DNA of 64,000 bases from Ficedula albicollis. Lineage: Eukaryota; Chordata; Aves; Passeriformes; Muscicapidae. Under the pieces are notes generated by a model that was not told the DNA's origin, made no database searches, and was given only the letters and a program-made list of their open reading frames with translations. A program made the position numbers and the translations under genes. This document shows positions 33,826 to 46,675 of the stretch, piece by piece. The DNA lies in the NCBI RefSeq assembly GCF_000247815.1, contig NC_021680.1, positions 4,860,782-4,924,781 of the forward strand, in the 5' to 3' direction. Each line of letters opens with the position of its first letter. The first letter of the stretch is position 1.

Positions 33826-36483
33826 GTCAGAGACATAATAGAAGTTTTCAGAATGTCTTTTTCTCAAACTCTGTGTGGGAAAAGGATGACATGTTTTAAA
33901 ACATCTATCTAATAGGGGAACAGAATGGTTTTCTGTCACAAAAAAAAACCAAAAAAAACCCCCAAAAACAAATCTCCACAACCCATAAACTATTCTGGAG
34001 AACCTACAAACTTTCATTTTGAAAGGAAAAAATAGTGGAATGAATCAAACCTAAATGCCTGTATTGGATACCAAAATGCTACAGCCATCAATGTTGACAG
34101 GATTAGAGCAACCATGCTCTTTGACTGTCCTTGCAGCTGCCTCATTTTTGCTGTGCATGAATTTCTGGAAGTGTAACCAGTAATGGACGTATTTAGAAAA
34201 GGAAACTTTTGCTTGAAAAGCTGCAGTGACCAATAAGAGCAAATTTCAAACTGTTCACAGTACTCCAGGCTCTGGCTTTGTTATATAATTTGCCTTAAGA
34301 AGCAACAGAATAAGTTATTTTCACTGCCAATATACTCTAGTGTTTGGTGTTTTTACCTGTGCCCTTCCAGGCATGCATTAGCATCATGACAAAAATGCTG
34401 TTACCAGGCTACAGCATCTTCTGTGTCCTTCCTTTTGTTGATTATAAAAGCAAATACACCACACTAAGTTGCACGAATTTACCACGTGGAGAGTTATCTC
34501 AGCTACTTGAAGAAGAAAAGAAAGTTAATTAGTATTGCTCTTGCTGACATTAGTCCTTCAAACAGTTATGGACAAGTCTGAGTGGCCTTCTCTTGATTCT
34601 TTGACCTTGCAGGAGACAAATATGCACATAGCAATCTTTACAGCTGTAGCCCTCAGAGCTACAAGAAAAGAGAATAAAAGAATATAGATGGAAAGATGCA
34701 TACAATGCATTGTTTGCAGATTAGTGGTGCAAAATCCAGGTGAAAATAAAGAAATGTAGTAGCCCCTAAATAATTTTAGAAAGCAATTAACAACAGTAAA
34801 TAAAATACAATGGCTATAAAAAGGTAATGGTTGAATGAATAGTCAAAAGTAGTTTCTTACAGGGAAATCCACATAACAGGCATATCAGAAGACTTAATGG
34901 TGCAAATGTAGCATGGTAAAAAAAAAATTGGGGAAAGCATTCTGAAAACTTCCCAGAAAGAGCTGCCATAGGCTTGACTGCTACATGAAAGCACTGGAGC
35001 TTTGTCTTTTCTACACACAGAAGGGAATAAATCAATAAATCCAGTGCTGCACCCACTTTGAGCAGCAGCCAGAACAACCCTCCTGATCAGTGGCTTGTGT
35101 CAGGCAGGTTCCTCTCCAGGTGTCAGGTGTTCAGGTGGTGTTGCCTGAGTGGGGCCAGAAATAGCACCCAAAAATGACGAGTCAGATGTGAGTCTGGTGT
35201 GTTTGTGCTATTATTTGCTTTTGTTGAATATTTAGTATTGTTGTTTTATTGCTTTTTTTGTTATCGTGTCCTTAAATTTAGTCAATAAGTATTTAAATTA
35301 AGCACAGGCTCCCCTGTTTGTGTGGCACAACTCCAGGTCCCCAGTAAGCAGCTGGACAGAACTGTGATGATAGTGAGCAGCAGGTGTTAAAGGCTTTGCT
35401 TGACTCCATCCTTGTGTTCCAGATCCATGGCTCTGCTGTGGCAAGCTGGGGGAAAGCAAAAGCAGCTGAGGCTGGTCCTGTGAAAACACCAAACTGCCTT
35501 TAGGAAAAGAGCAGAAAAAGCTTTCTGTGCACCTGTATGGTTATTTCACAATAAGGTAAAACAAAGAGAGAAAGTTAAAGATTTGAAGACCTGAAGAAAA
35601 GAGAATTTCCACTGACACGCATGAATTAAAGGAAAAAACGGAAAATAGAGAGTGCTCCTAATATTTGAGGCTTTTGCTTGCTTTACCTTTGCTTAAAATG
35701 ACAAAATTCAGTAAGGTCTATGACTGCTCTGGTGAAGCTGGCTCTACAATTATCAAGGAATTCTACAATTGTGTAATATATCTGGCAAATTTATGAGCAG
35801 GATCTGATTCACAGTGTTCCTCAGCTGTTCAGAGCCTCATATAAAGCAGCACTTTACTTTACATAGCAAGCTGTTATTGATTCTGTGAAAAAAAGCAAAC
35901 ATAAGCACCTCTCGTTAGTATACACCTCCCTGATTAGCACTAAAGGTCATGCACAATCTGATGTGCTCCTGGCATTGGACATTGAATTTTCCTGAAAGTT
36001 AATTCAAGGATTACAAACCTCTCTAGACTACATGGAAAGCTGATAATTATTCAAGTGAGGTCCTCTTGCCCTGTCTGTAGTCACGTTAATCAGCAGCATG
36101 GCTGTGCTAGCTCAGGAGCTGTTGGATAATTAAAAATACATGGCTGGGAAGAAGTTAGTCAGCAGGGAATGCCCCAGATACCAGCCAGCAAAGTAAGTAG
36201 AGAGGACATGTAGATTTTTCTTTTGTCCTTTGTCCATTCTGAAAGATAATTTTCTCCTCTCTATTACAAGACATGATTTGTCACCAATATCAATATTTCT
36301 AAAATACAACACTTCAGGTAAGAAAAGTGGACATTCTTTCATTAAGCACTACAAATAAGTGATGAAACACAAATTTCTGATCCACAGCCAGTGTTTTCTT
36401 GCAAGAAACCTTCATAAGCTTATTGCATTGTCCAAACCCATTTTGCAAATACCCCACATTTTCAGTACTCTGAAACACTATCA
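33826..36483. other. Unique stretch, no gene seen
   Basis: Contains an A/C-rich run at 33938-33968. The segment 35070-35520 is somewhat GC-richer and may be an old unrecognised repeat. No exon is supported. Confidence 0.45.
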
Positions 36484-36573
36484 AATCATAGAATCATGCA
36501 ATCATACAATCATGGAATTGTAAAATTGCTTGCTTTGGGAGGGACTTTAAAGCTCATCTCATATTTCCTTGCC
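36484..36573 (-). mobile_element. CR1 LINE 3' tail
   Basis: 'AATCATAGAATCATGCAATC' with 'TTTGGGAGGGACTTTAAAGC' and 'TCATCTCATATTTCC' is a reverse-complement CR1 terminus. Its terminal 8-bp repeat appears as several ATCATA/ATCATG variants. Confidence 0.8.
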
Positions 36574-36984
36574 TTGAAACAGATATGAGAACACAAAATA
36601 GCATAAATAGTGACAGCATATATTTTGTCACCCTATAAGTAGCAGATTAGATTCCTATGTAATAATTTTATGACACAGATAAGCATAAACATGGGAAGAA
36701 CATACAATATGTAAAGGGCAGAGTCTAGTGTTAGTCAGCCAAACGAGGTATGTAAAGACACAGCCAAGTGATAACATCTCCAAGGTGAGCAAAGCCACAC
36801 AAGCAAGCAAGGCAGCTGATGGAACCAGAATTAGCAAGAAAGAAGTTCAGTAAAACCAGATCAGTATTGTTTGTGATCCTCAGGGTACAAGAAACAATGT
36901 TGGGACCAGATGAAACCATATATTTTCTTTTTAGAAGGTTGCTAAAGAGCTTATATCACAGATGAGAAGGAAGGATGGGGAAGT
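36574..36984. other. Unique sequence, no gene seen
   Basis: Nothing supportable. Confidence 0.4.
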
Positions 36985-37600
36985 GGTTTTGCACAGCCTG
37001 ATTTTTGGTAACAGGGGCCACAGAGGTGGCTTCTGTGAGAAGCTGCTGGAAACTTCCAACCATGGCAGAAGCCAATCCCTGATGGTCTGGAGATGGACAT
37101 GCTGCTGGCCAAGGCTGGGGCAATGAGGGAGGCTGGTAACACCTCTGTAATATTAGATTTAAGAAGAAAATCAAAACAAAGTGGACTAAGTTTTTTCTAG
37201 CCAGAGAAGAGGAGGAGGTGAGGACACGTGAAGGAAACAACATGGGAACACCAAGGTCAGTGGGGAAGGAGGGGCAGGAGGTGCTGCAGGTGCTGGAGCT
37301 GAGATTCCTCTGCAGGCTGTGGTGAGGATGACAGTGGAGCAGCAGTGCCCTGCAGCCCGTGGGGATCCACAGGGATGGACAGATCCACCCACAGCCCCTG
37401 GGGATCCACAGGGGTGCAGAGATCCACCCACAGCCCGTGGGGATCCACAGGGATGCAGAGATCCACCCACAGCCTGTGGGGATCCACAGGGATGCAGAGA
37501 TCACCCAGAGCCCCTGGGGATCCACAGGGATGCAGAGATCACTCACAGCCTGTGGGGATCCATGGAGGATGCAGAGATCCAGGTAACTTTGGATAAGCTT
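36985..37600 (+). mobile_element. Avian LTR-type element, same kind as 4,620-5,076
   Basis: 'GGGGCCACAGAGGTGGCTTC' (about 37014), 'GATGGACATGCTGCTGGCCA' (37092), 'AACACCTCTGTAATATTAGA', 'ACACCAAGGTCAGTGGGGAA' and 'TGGAGCTGAGATTCCTCTGC' run in the order of a common bird LTR-type element. It breaks off after an internal tandem array. No retroviral gene is present; the minus-strand open frames here are incidental. Confidence 0.65.
37356..37585. repeat. 38-39-bp tandem array inside the LTR element, about 6 units
   Basis: 'GGGGATCCACAGGGATG' followed by 'CAGAGATCCACCCACAG' recurs about six times with small changes such as CCCGT/CCCCT/CCTGT. The array seems to be an expansion of a motif that is normally short in this element. 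Confidence 0.9.
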
Positions 37601-38949
37601 GATAATGGTGATGTGATAATGACTAATAAAGGGTAAGAACTCACAGTTTATGGTATGCACACTTAATGTGGATTTAGTAAAGTGTTCTTTTGAAGTTTGA
37701 AACTGGCCTGGGTTTTTACAGGAATATGGTTTTGGTCTCTGTAAATAAATACCATTCAGATAGATGTGCATTTCCTTGTTCCCATTTCATTACTGCAGAA
37801 GAACAAGAGGAGAAAACAGAGAGCACATTCAGGGTAACTGTGAGGTCTTTTAAATACCATTACATCATAAAAATATTTGGCATCAGGGATTGCTACTAGT
37901 AATGACAAAGAAGGGGAAATCCTCCAAATTAACATTGTCATGTTGTTCTTATATCTTATAAGTGTCCTACTTTCTCTGTAGCAATTAAGAAAATTGTTTT
38001 ATTGTTTTATTAGGAAAAACTAATGATGCTCCAAGAATTTTTAAATAATGGTTGTTGCAAAAACCTTGCTTAATTTTAATATTTTTTGAAATTTGTTTTG
38101 GAGAGCAAGCTCTAGCTTAATGGATTAAATATTTGTCAATATGGAAGAATAATCTGAACTGTGAAAACAGAGACATCATGGTTAAAATAGCACTATAAAT
38201 TAAAAAAGACAAAAATATTTACTTCCATACAATGAGAGAGTTTAATTAATGTTCTTTTGTGAGACAATATAGTTCTAAAGCATCTATCAAAAAGCAAACT
38301 GTTCAGATCCCTAACTTATTCAGATACTTCTCTTGTGGAATTTCCTAAGTTATCATTTTGTTTTGGATACAGATATGTGACAGTTTCAATGACACCTTTA
38401 ATAATCACATCCTTTCTGATATCCAAGGGATTTTAAAAGCCTTATCTATAAATACAACAGCTTTCATAATTTTAAGAAGAAAATTGTCTGTCATAGTTTT
38501 AAATGAAGCGGATGACTACTAGATAGATAACTACAACATGATTCAGGGGTAGCTTTTTGAGCTGTTCCTTTCTTCTTGTCCCAAACCCTGGGTGTTGCTC
38601 TGTTTTCTCTTTCACATCCACCTCTTGCATGTCCCCCAGACATCATATATATTTCTATGCAGCTAAATAGTTAATTCTCATTGTTCCATTTGTAAGAATA
38701 TCTGTGCATCCTCACCATTAATGTTTTGTGGCTAATGAACCAACATAAACCTTTTAACAGATTGAGCCTCTTTTTTTCACCTTTTACACGTCATGCAGTG
38801 AGGTATCCTCTCCTCTTTCTAAGGATGCTCACCCTCTTTGCCATTTTAGCACATAGGTTTTGTTGCAACTATCCCCCAAGTCATTCATCATAAAAGAGCA
38901 GTTAAAGCACAGTCAGTTTTCTCATACATTTTCCCTGGAGCATGTGCAT
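37601..38949. other. AT-rich unique stretch, no gene seen
   Basis: No recognisable exon or repeat. Confidence 0.5.
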
Positions 38950-39520
38950 TTCTAATCAATGCTTTCCTTCAGCAGGGAAGCTGTGATGCAGTTGTTGTCA
39001 CCAGGACATGGTGGGATGATTGGCACAACTGGAACGATACAATGGATGGCTGCAAACTCTCCAGAAGAGACATGTGAGGAAGGAGAGGCAGTCATGCACC
39101 CCTGTGTGTGAGGGAGGGTTTTGGTGGTCTGGAGCTTGATGATGGTGAGGAGAGGGTTGAGATTATGGGTGAGAATCGGGGGGAAAGCCAGCAAGGCAGA
39201 GATCCTGGTGGAGTTTTGTAAAAAACCACCAAATCAGGATGAAGGGACAGGCAAAACCTCTATGAGGTTGCTGTAAGAAGTCTCACGATCCCTGGCCCTT
39301 GTTCCCATGGGGGGTTTCAACTTTTCAGATGTCTGCTGGGAACAGAACACAGTGCAGAGGAAACAATCCAGGAGCTTCCTGGAGTGTGAGAAAGAGAACT
39401 TCCTGACACAGCAGGTGAGGGAAGCTGCCTTGCTGGGCCCCTCTTTGCCAACAGAGAAGGACTTGTAGGTGAGGTGGTGGACTGGGACCTTCTGGCACAA
39501 GTAAGTCCACATTGCTGAGC
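38950..39520 (+). pseudogene. CR1 LINE ORF2 endonuclease remnant
   Basis: Reading + strand frames with shifts, the translation gives 'TRTWWDDWHNW' (near 38998-39032), 'GRRGSHA' and then, around 39300-39400, 'PMGGFNFSDVCWEQN' and 'RSFLECEKENFLTQQ'. These correspond to the ETWWD and LMGDFNHPDICW motifs of the CR1 APE-type endonuclease. Several frameshifts and stops make it non-functional, and the catalytic Asp of GDFN is Gly. No reverse transcriptase part follows, so the copy is truncated on both sides. Confidence 0.8.
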
Positions 39521-41399
39521 TGCTAAGAAAGAGCAATAGCTGCACCTGGGGAGAGTACAAGCATATTCTCCAAAGCTGCTGATTAAAGAGCTAGTTCCTG
39601 AGATGAGAACAATCTCCTGTACAAATCCCAGCCCCTCACTCACTCACCAGCAGCAGCAGCAGCTCTATTTCAGGCTGGAATTTCTCAACCCTCTGTTGAG
39701 CTGAAGGATATGGCTCTGTGTTAGGCTGCAGGTCGCTGTTGGGAAATCTCTCTCCAGAGAACTTACAAGCAGTCTCCATTAAGTGGAACGTTTCTTGATG
39801 TTATGCAAGCAAATGTACTGGAAAATCTGGTGTTTGCTTTGGATGATGGAGCAGTGGTCCCTTGGTATGGTTGCACCACAGGACCTGAAATATTTTGAGG
39901 ACAAGAGTGGCCTGTGCATGCACTGCACACTGTCAGCAGATCTGTCTGGTTTTGCTTTGGGGAATCAAGGAAGCAGAGGCAGAAATGAAAGCTCAAATTA
40001 TGTTCTGCTCTTCTGCCAGCTGCTAATAAAGGTCAAGCTAAAAATGGCAAGAATATGACTAAAACCATGTTGCTGTATTTTTGCTCCTCCTTTACACACC
40101 AAGGAGAAACCATCTCTTTATAAATCTATCAATTGCTGGAAATTGGGAAAAAGATTCTTCAAAATGGTGTCATTGTCCTTAGCAGGATACAATTTCTCTT
40201 CTGCCTTCCAAATCTTTTACAATTACATCAGCGTTTCTCTCTAATGAGAGGAGAAATGTACTTTTAAAGGAAAAGCTGAGATTCTCTATGGTCACAAGCA
40301 CTAGAACTCACAAGTTTGAAATACCAGCTAACAGGCTGCATTCAAGAATTTGTGGTAGTTTCTATAGACATGGCATTAGCTATGATAGTCTTGATACTTC
40401 AGAGTGTCCTAGATTTCAGTCACGTTTATTTTTAGTGTCCTAGCATCCACCAACAACATAGTGCAGCAAAAATAGTTTGATTTTCTTTCAGTCTGTTTCA
40501 CATCCTTTCAGATGCTCACAGCATCCCCAAGATGGCACTATGCCATAGAAATATTAAGAGAGGACACAGAAGCTGAAATTAAATCATGGGAAATAAAAGC
40601 CACTACAACCATTGGGAGAACTGATAAAAATAGAATTGAATGTGCATATTTAAACCAGTGTATAAAATGCCAAAGCATTGCTAATATTTAATTAACAGTA
40701 ATAATCAAAATGTATTTTTACTTAGAAAATTTTTCTGAATGCACTGTGGAAAGACAGATTTATTATCATATATATATATATATACACATATATGTATATC
40801 ATATATATCATTAACTGTATGCCAGTTTAATGATGGGTGCTGGCAGTGCCAATCAATTCCTTTGTGTCATCAGTCTAATAGAGTAATCATTATTAAATAT
40901 TGATGTGATCAAAAATATATCTTTCAGGACCATTTTCTGGATGCGACACCACACGTGTGCTGTCATGTGAAAAGGTGAGATTTCCTCTGCTCTGTCAACA
41001 GCACAAGGGAGAGCCCTCAGCAGCTCTCCCTCTTTATTTGAGTGTGTTCCCTGCTGCCAGTGAGTGCCAGTGCCCAGGGAGGACTCACACTGACATTTAC
41101 AGAGTAACACTCTTTATTAATATCACATTGTGACGTGTTAAGGATCGAGGATTGTCGGTGATAGTGTCTGACTGCAACAATGGATTCAAAGCAATACACA
41201 GACAAGCTCTAATCCCCAACAAAAGCACTCAGAGCAAACAGTGTGATTCTCACTCAATAGGCATCCATCCCTACAGGGGAGAAGGCAGCTGACCCCAGGT
41301 TACCATGGAGTCTTCCTTAAATTTCCCCCATCCTCTCCTTTTTGTTTCTGATTGGTGTAAAACTCTCTCACTTTGCTTTTAAAGACACAGTCAAAAAAA
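39521..41399. other. Unique stretch, no gene seen
   Basis: Contains a (TA)n-rich run at about 40767-40815 and a (CAG)n run of five units near 39649-39662. Nothing coding. Confidence 0.5.
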
Positions 41400-41679
41400 T
41401 CTCCAGCACGTGCCCAGTGAGGGGTGGTTGGACCTTGGAGGTGGATACACACTGGGGTGGAGGTGTGCATTAATATTGCAATTAGGTTATAATGAGCCAG
41501 GTTCATCTGAGGAGAGTGATTCTGCTCCAGCCATCAGCAGGACATCTGCTCTCTCAGCTGGAAAGTGCCACCGAGCTCCTGCGAAGAGCCTCACAGGGCC
41601 AGGGTGTCTCCAGTCTGCTCCACCCCCATCCCACCCCCTGAGCAGGTGCTGTGGGTGCAGACTGTGGGTGTGGAGAGTC

Positions 41680-41836
41680 CTGGAATACATGAGGGACTGG
41701 ACTGTTAATGACTGAGGACTCAGATAACCAGCCACGGCTGGAATACATGAGGGACTGGACTGTTAATGATTGAGGACTCAGAAAACCAGCCACGCACTGT
41801 TAATGACTGAGGACTCAGATAACCAGCCACGGGGCC
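41680..41836. repeat. 58-bp tandem duplication with a third partial copy
   Basis: 'CTGGAATACATGAGGGACTG' begins copies at 41680 and 41738. A third copy, lacking its first part, begins at 41796 with 'ACTGTTAATGACTGAGGACT'. The units end in 'AACCAGCCACG'. Confidence 0.95.
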
Positions 41837-42056
41837 ACCCAGGTGTAAAGACCTGCACAGCCATGCCCGAGGGCTACAGCTGGGTGTTGAGCAGGGTAAG
41901 GGCAAATCCTGCCCGCTGGGATAGTGCCTCTTCTCATGCCAACACAAGTGGCTCAGCTGTGAGAACTCCCCTCTGGAGGAGTACTCTCCACAAACAGCAT
42001 GAAAGATTCCTTCCTGCTCATGGGCCATAATTAACTCGACTCCACTGGTGCAGAGG

Positions 42057-42226
42057 CAGCTGTGAGGTCTTAGAAGGTGTCACCAGTGTCCCATGGTTCT
42101 ACTATCCAGTGTAAAACCCTGTCCCAGGGGAGACACCCGAGCGCTGTGAGGTCTTAGAAGGTGTCACCAGTGTCCCATGGTTCTACTATCCAGTGTAAAA
42201 CCCTGTCCCAGGGGAGACAGCCGAGC
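42057..42226. repeat. 84-bp tandem duplication (2 copies)
   Basis: 'TGTGAGGTCTTAGAAGGTGT' starts at 42061 and 42145. The copies are almost identical through 'CAGGGGAGACA'. Confidence 0.95.
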
Positions 42227-42640
42227 CCTCCCACCTGAACCTTGACTCTGTTTCCTGGGCTGCTCCCACCAGATCCGGACTGCAACCATCACTTTGACAA
42301 GGCTGGTACCCTCACCACTGAGGAGACTGGAGGAAGAGGAGCAGTGGGATGCTTCAGGATCCATGGAGTGGTGATGTTTTCTACTTAATCAGTCTCTCTG
42401 TCCCACTGTCTCTCCTCCCCTGACTCTCCTTTTTCTAGTGGTTTCTATTTCTCTCTCTCTACCTCACATTTGCCAATGCATTCAGAGGGGCTAAATTATA
42501 TCTTGATGTTATTTATGACTCATTTAAAATTTGTTTGTGGTCTGTAGAAAGCCATTCTTTTGTTAAAATTATTGCTACATGAACTATGCCACGAGAAATC
42601 TGTTTTTAGGATCCTGTGCTTTATTTTTAGACGAAATGAC

Positions 42641-43080
42641 AAGCAAATGGATTAAAATGTATCTTTCAAAACAGAGAAGTGATACGTAAAGACTTTAATG
42701 AGTATGACAAAATGATCACTGTCTGCCCAGAATTGTTTATTTCAAGGATTACTGATGAAGATTTCCGAAGAGGACATGCATTCACAAATGCAGGTCATAA
42801 AAATAGGCATAAAAATGCAGATAAGCAGAGTAACAACAGCCGCCTGCTCTGTGAAATAAAAGCAGCACAACCTCACTCTTCCTATTCATTACAACTGGGT
42901 TCAGTGAGCTACTTAAGCAAGCGTGTAATTTAATTGCTTTCATTCATAGACATACCTACCTGCTTAAAATAAGAAGCTGGCAGGGAAAAAAATTGGTCAG
43001 GTATCTCATTAAACTAGGTTTCTTAATCCTTGAGTGCTCTCCATTGCCTAGAAACATCTGGAAGTTCCCTAGAAAACCAG
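42641..43080. other. Unique sequence, no gene seen
   Basis: An 84-codon + strand open frame (42679-42933) has no recognised domain; probably chance. Confidence 0.45.
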
Positions 43081-43200
43081 ATGCAATCAGCATTCCTGGA
43101 GGTGTCCAAGGCCAGGTTGGACAGAGCTTGGAGCAGCCAGGTCTAATGGAGGGTATATTGGAACAAGATGAACTTCCCTCCCAGTCAGTCAATGATTCTA
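43081..43200 (+). mobile_element. CR1 LINE 3' end
   Basis: 'CCTGGAGGTGTCCAAGGCCA' and 'GGTTGGACAGAGCTTGGAGC', then 'CAGGTCTAATGGAGGGTAT', ending in 'CAATGATTCTA', is a CR1 3' untranslated end with the usual terminal motif. Confidence 0.88.
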
Positions 43201-44517
43201 CCCCGGTGAGATCAAATATAAAACTTTACGAGTTCAGGAAATTTTGTAAGAATGTAGCTACCATACAAGCGAAGGAGAAGCAAATTGACAATGGTTTTAA
43301 GTAATTTTTTCCCCCTTCTTTGGTTTTACTTCAGGAGAACACAATAAAAGCAGATAATTGCCCACTACTGACAATGACAAAACATCATCTGAAATTTGAA
43401 TAATTCACTCAGTGAAAGACTTGGTGGTAGAAACAGACAAGCAAAGAAAAGAAAAAAAGATCAGCATTTCACAACAGACAGCTCACTTGTAACCTTTGCT
43501 CTGTGATACTCCAGTGTTTGATCACAAACACATTTCATCTGCTTGTTTGGAGGGTGAAGGAGATACTCAAATACAGCAACATGGGCCCTCATGTCATATA
43601 TTTGTGTTATTTTAGGTAAAAGAGAGGAGGGTTATGTTAACAGTGTTGTCACTTGACTGGATCAGCTCCATTTCAATTTGATACCAGAATCCACAGAATG
43701 AAGGAAAGGCAAAAGAGCCGATAGACTCAAGACTGAGTCAAAATACATCTAGCTGAGTAAGAAACTGTTTATGGTCTGTGTGCCATAAAGAGTAAAATAT
43801 TGAATTTTATCTTAATATTGAAAAAAAACCCCATGACAGATTATTCCCTCCCTAAATTTATGCTTTTTATGGAATGCAAAACTCTACATTCAGCATGACA
43901 CTTCAATCAACTTTTTTGTATAGATTAGGGTCAAAAATCAACAGAGGTAGTTTAAAAACTTTCAGCAGCTTATTCTAGTTGTGAAAGTTAAATCAGGTTT
44001 AAACAATGAAATATGTTCATTAGCTTTTATTTTGTTCTCTTTGCTGTATCTGTAAATCACGAAAGTGCTCATTGTCAAAATTGCAATAAACATTTTCAAC
44101 TAGTCTGAAATTTCAAAACATTTCATTCTGGGATTGCCAAGCTGGTAGCAACACTTTTTTATTATTACAGTACAGCCAGAACAGAGCACGCACAAACATA
44201 ACAAATAAACTAGAAAATACAGCAAACCTCTCTAAGGTTATTCAAGGCAGCAATTACAAGACACTTCACTGTGATCACCACAGGGACCAGCACTGCCTTG
44301 TCCCACCTACCTGCTGTATTCATCTTAGCCTGTGTGGCTTCCACTGCAGGTCCAAGCCTTTAGGCACTCACACCATGACCAGCTGCTCAGCTCTGGCACC
44401 AGACTTACTCACAGTTATTTCCAGGCATGCTACAGTCAGGAAAAGATCACTGACCATGCTTCAGGGTCTTGCTGACCGCCTCATATCGATGCACGTGCAT
44501 CAGGACAGCCTCAGCAC
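43201..44517. other. AT-rich unique stretch, no gene seen
   Basis: No feature can be supported. Confidence 0.45.
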
Positions 44518-44611
44518 TCGCAGGCTCTGCACTTCTGGCCTTTGACATCTGCTTTCTGGAGCGTTCGCAGGCTCTGCACTTCTGGCCTTTGACATCCACT
44601 TTCTGGAGCGC
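44518..44611. repeat. 47-bp tandem duplication (2 copies)
   Basis: 'TCGCAGGCTCTGCACTTCTG' begins copies at 44518 and 44565; the only clear difference is ATCTGCTTTC versus ATCCACTTTC. Confidence 0.95.
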
Positions 44612-44845
44612 AGAATTATAGAATCCCGGGATGGTCTGGATTGGCATGGATCTTAAATCTCATTCCAACAGCCTGGGTCCAAGCAGGAGCATTTCCCACT
44701 GGAATTTCCCTCCAAGCCCCATCTGACCTGGCTTTCAGACCACTTCCAGGGATGGGGCAGCAACCTGTGCAGGGACCTCACTCTTACAGAGAAGAATTTC
44801 TTTCTAACAGCTAATTAAACCTACTGTCTGGCAATTTGATGCCAA
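44612..44845 (-). mobile_element. CR1 LINE 3' end
   Basis: 'TAGAATCCCGGGATGGTCTG', 'CACTTCCAGGGATGGGGCAG' and 'AGAAGAATTTCTTTCTAACA' follow the reverse-complement order of a CR1 3' region. Confidence 0.85.
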
Positions 44846-46589
44846 AAGAGGCAGAGTTTCCTAAAAACTCCTGAGATATCTGTGCTCCATCCCCCCAGAA
44901 TTGCCTTTATTGTCTTTATTTGGCCATGACATTTGTTGCTTCACACAGAAAATGCAGGAGAAAACGGGCTGGTTTCTCTCTGCCTGCGAGCAGCAAACCT
45001 GTCTCCATGCAGGACCATGGTGCAGGGCCAGTGGACAGGATACAGTCCAGCTGCAGAAATTCATAAATAATAACAATAATTATCCCAGAAACCACTGACA
45101 GACACATAACCATTTAGTCCCATCCTACTGATTGATATATAAGATACGACAGGTTGAAAATCACTTTCTGTTTTATGGGAAATCAATATTTTTACATTTG
45201 TTTTACTTTTCTACTGGCTTTTTAAATTTTGCAACGATGGCAGTTAAAAGAGCTTCATTTGAGGATATAAACCTTCACTCAAAATATGATTTGCCATTTC
45301 AGTGTTTTTTCCATTATGACATATCATGTCAACAGTCCAAGCTCATTAATTGTTTGACACATTTTACCCATCAGTGTCAAAATTTCAAACCTATTCAATA
45401 CAAGTTCCAATCTGCAAAGATGCTCTGAAAAGAACAAATAAGGCTTTTAAATCAGAGTGCAGGATCTATTGAGTTTACTGGCATTGTGGAAGAGCTTTAC
45501 CAAGGAAATGAAAATAAAATATTTTAACTCCTATATTAGGACATTAAAGAGTAGCTTCAATAATAGTGTCTCTGGGATAATACAAAGGTCTTTAAACAAC
45601 AGCTTAATTTAGTGTAGAGAACTTAAAATAGTAAGATCTAGGAAAAATTCTTTTAAGTCTTTTCTCTTAGAATTATGTGAAACTGAGTCCATTTCAATAA
45701 AATAAAGTTAATTCAGCTTCTTCTAGCCAGAAAAAAAAAATTCTATCTTCTAAAAATACTATATAAGAAAATGAAAAAGAAATTTAAAAGAAGTTTCTAA
45801 TTTCTAAAATTTTATTTATCAAGATTTTCCCAAGTATTTATATCTATATGTAGCTGAATGTTGTTCGTTTTGCCAAAAATGGAAATGTTTCCTTTCAAGT
45901 TTTTAAGGACAATTAGACATTAAGAAATAGATTTACCATCTCTAAATTGCTGTTCACCCATCAAAGACATCTTCATGGAGCTGGCATATTCTTGTTCCAC
46001 ATATTCACACATCCAAAAGCACCTGGATGAATTTAAAAGTCTCTCCAGCAAGCCAATGGGACCAATGAGAGTTTTAGCAGCATTAAAAAAAAAGCTTCAA
46101 ATTATTAAAGCTACTCAATGCTTCAGTGCTATAGAGAGCTTTGCCTGATAGTGCTTGGGGTAAAATTGTGGGGGGTTTTTATGTGATCAGACTAGTAGAG
46201 GATCCTTCTGGAATAAAGTTCTCTGGAAGGAAAACAAAGATACAGGTTAGTGTTTAAGAGGAATGGGGGAAAGGAAATTATGAGAGGTCCTTGTTGTGCT
46301 TATGACTTCTGATGCCTAAAATTTCAGGAATAAAACAATTGATTTGAGTGGAGACTTCTTCAGTGGACCTTCTGTGATAAGAAAGATGAAATAATATTTG
46401 TTCCTCTATAGCACCAATTAAAGGAAAACAAAAAACTCCTAGACCCTCAAATGAAGTCAAGTTTAGCATAGAAAGAAAAAAGACAGAACAAAAATTACCT
46501 AGTTTGTGTAAAAAATTTGGCCATCAGTAGGCAAATTTTATAGTAAACTTGAAAATTAGTTACCTTGTTTACAGGAAAAAAAATATCTA
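44846..46589. other. AT-rich unique stretch, no gene seen
   Basis: An A run at 45731-45740; no repeat tail or exon recognised. Confidence 0.5.
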
Positions 46590-46675
46590 AGGGGCTGGAG
46601 CATCCCTCCCACAAGGAGTGGTTAAATGTCCTAGGACTGTTTAGTCTGGAGAGTAGAAGGCTCAGAGGAAAATAT
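46590..46675 (+). mobile_element. CR1 LINE fragment
   Basis: 'GGGGCTGGAGCATCCCTCCC' and 'CTGTTTAGTCTGGAGAGTAG' then 'AAGGCTCAGAGG' resemble the CR1 region upstream of its 3' end (the 'GTTTAGCTTGGAGAAGAGAA' area). It is short and diverged. Confidence 0.7.

Larger units (their letters stand above)
41400..42640 (+). mobile_element. GC-richer LTR-like interspersed element
   Basis: This 1.2-kb block is clearly richer in GC than its flanks and reads like a common avian repeat. It includes 'GTGTCACCAGTGTCCCATGG', 'CCTGTCCCAGGGGAGACA', 'GAGGAGACTGGAGGAAGAGG' and, at the right end, 'TTTATGACTCATTTAAAATT' with 'CTGTAGAAAGCCATTCTTTT'. The ends and family are uncertain. No retroviral protein can be read from it. 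Confidence 0.5.

Noticed and set aside
36956..37771. 271-codon minus-strand open frame with WISASLWIPTGCG-like repeats
   Set aside because: It lies antisense to an LTR-type element and its repeats come from the 38-39-bp array.
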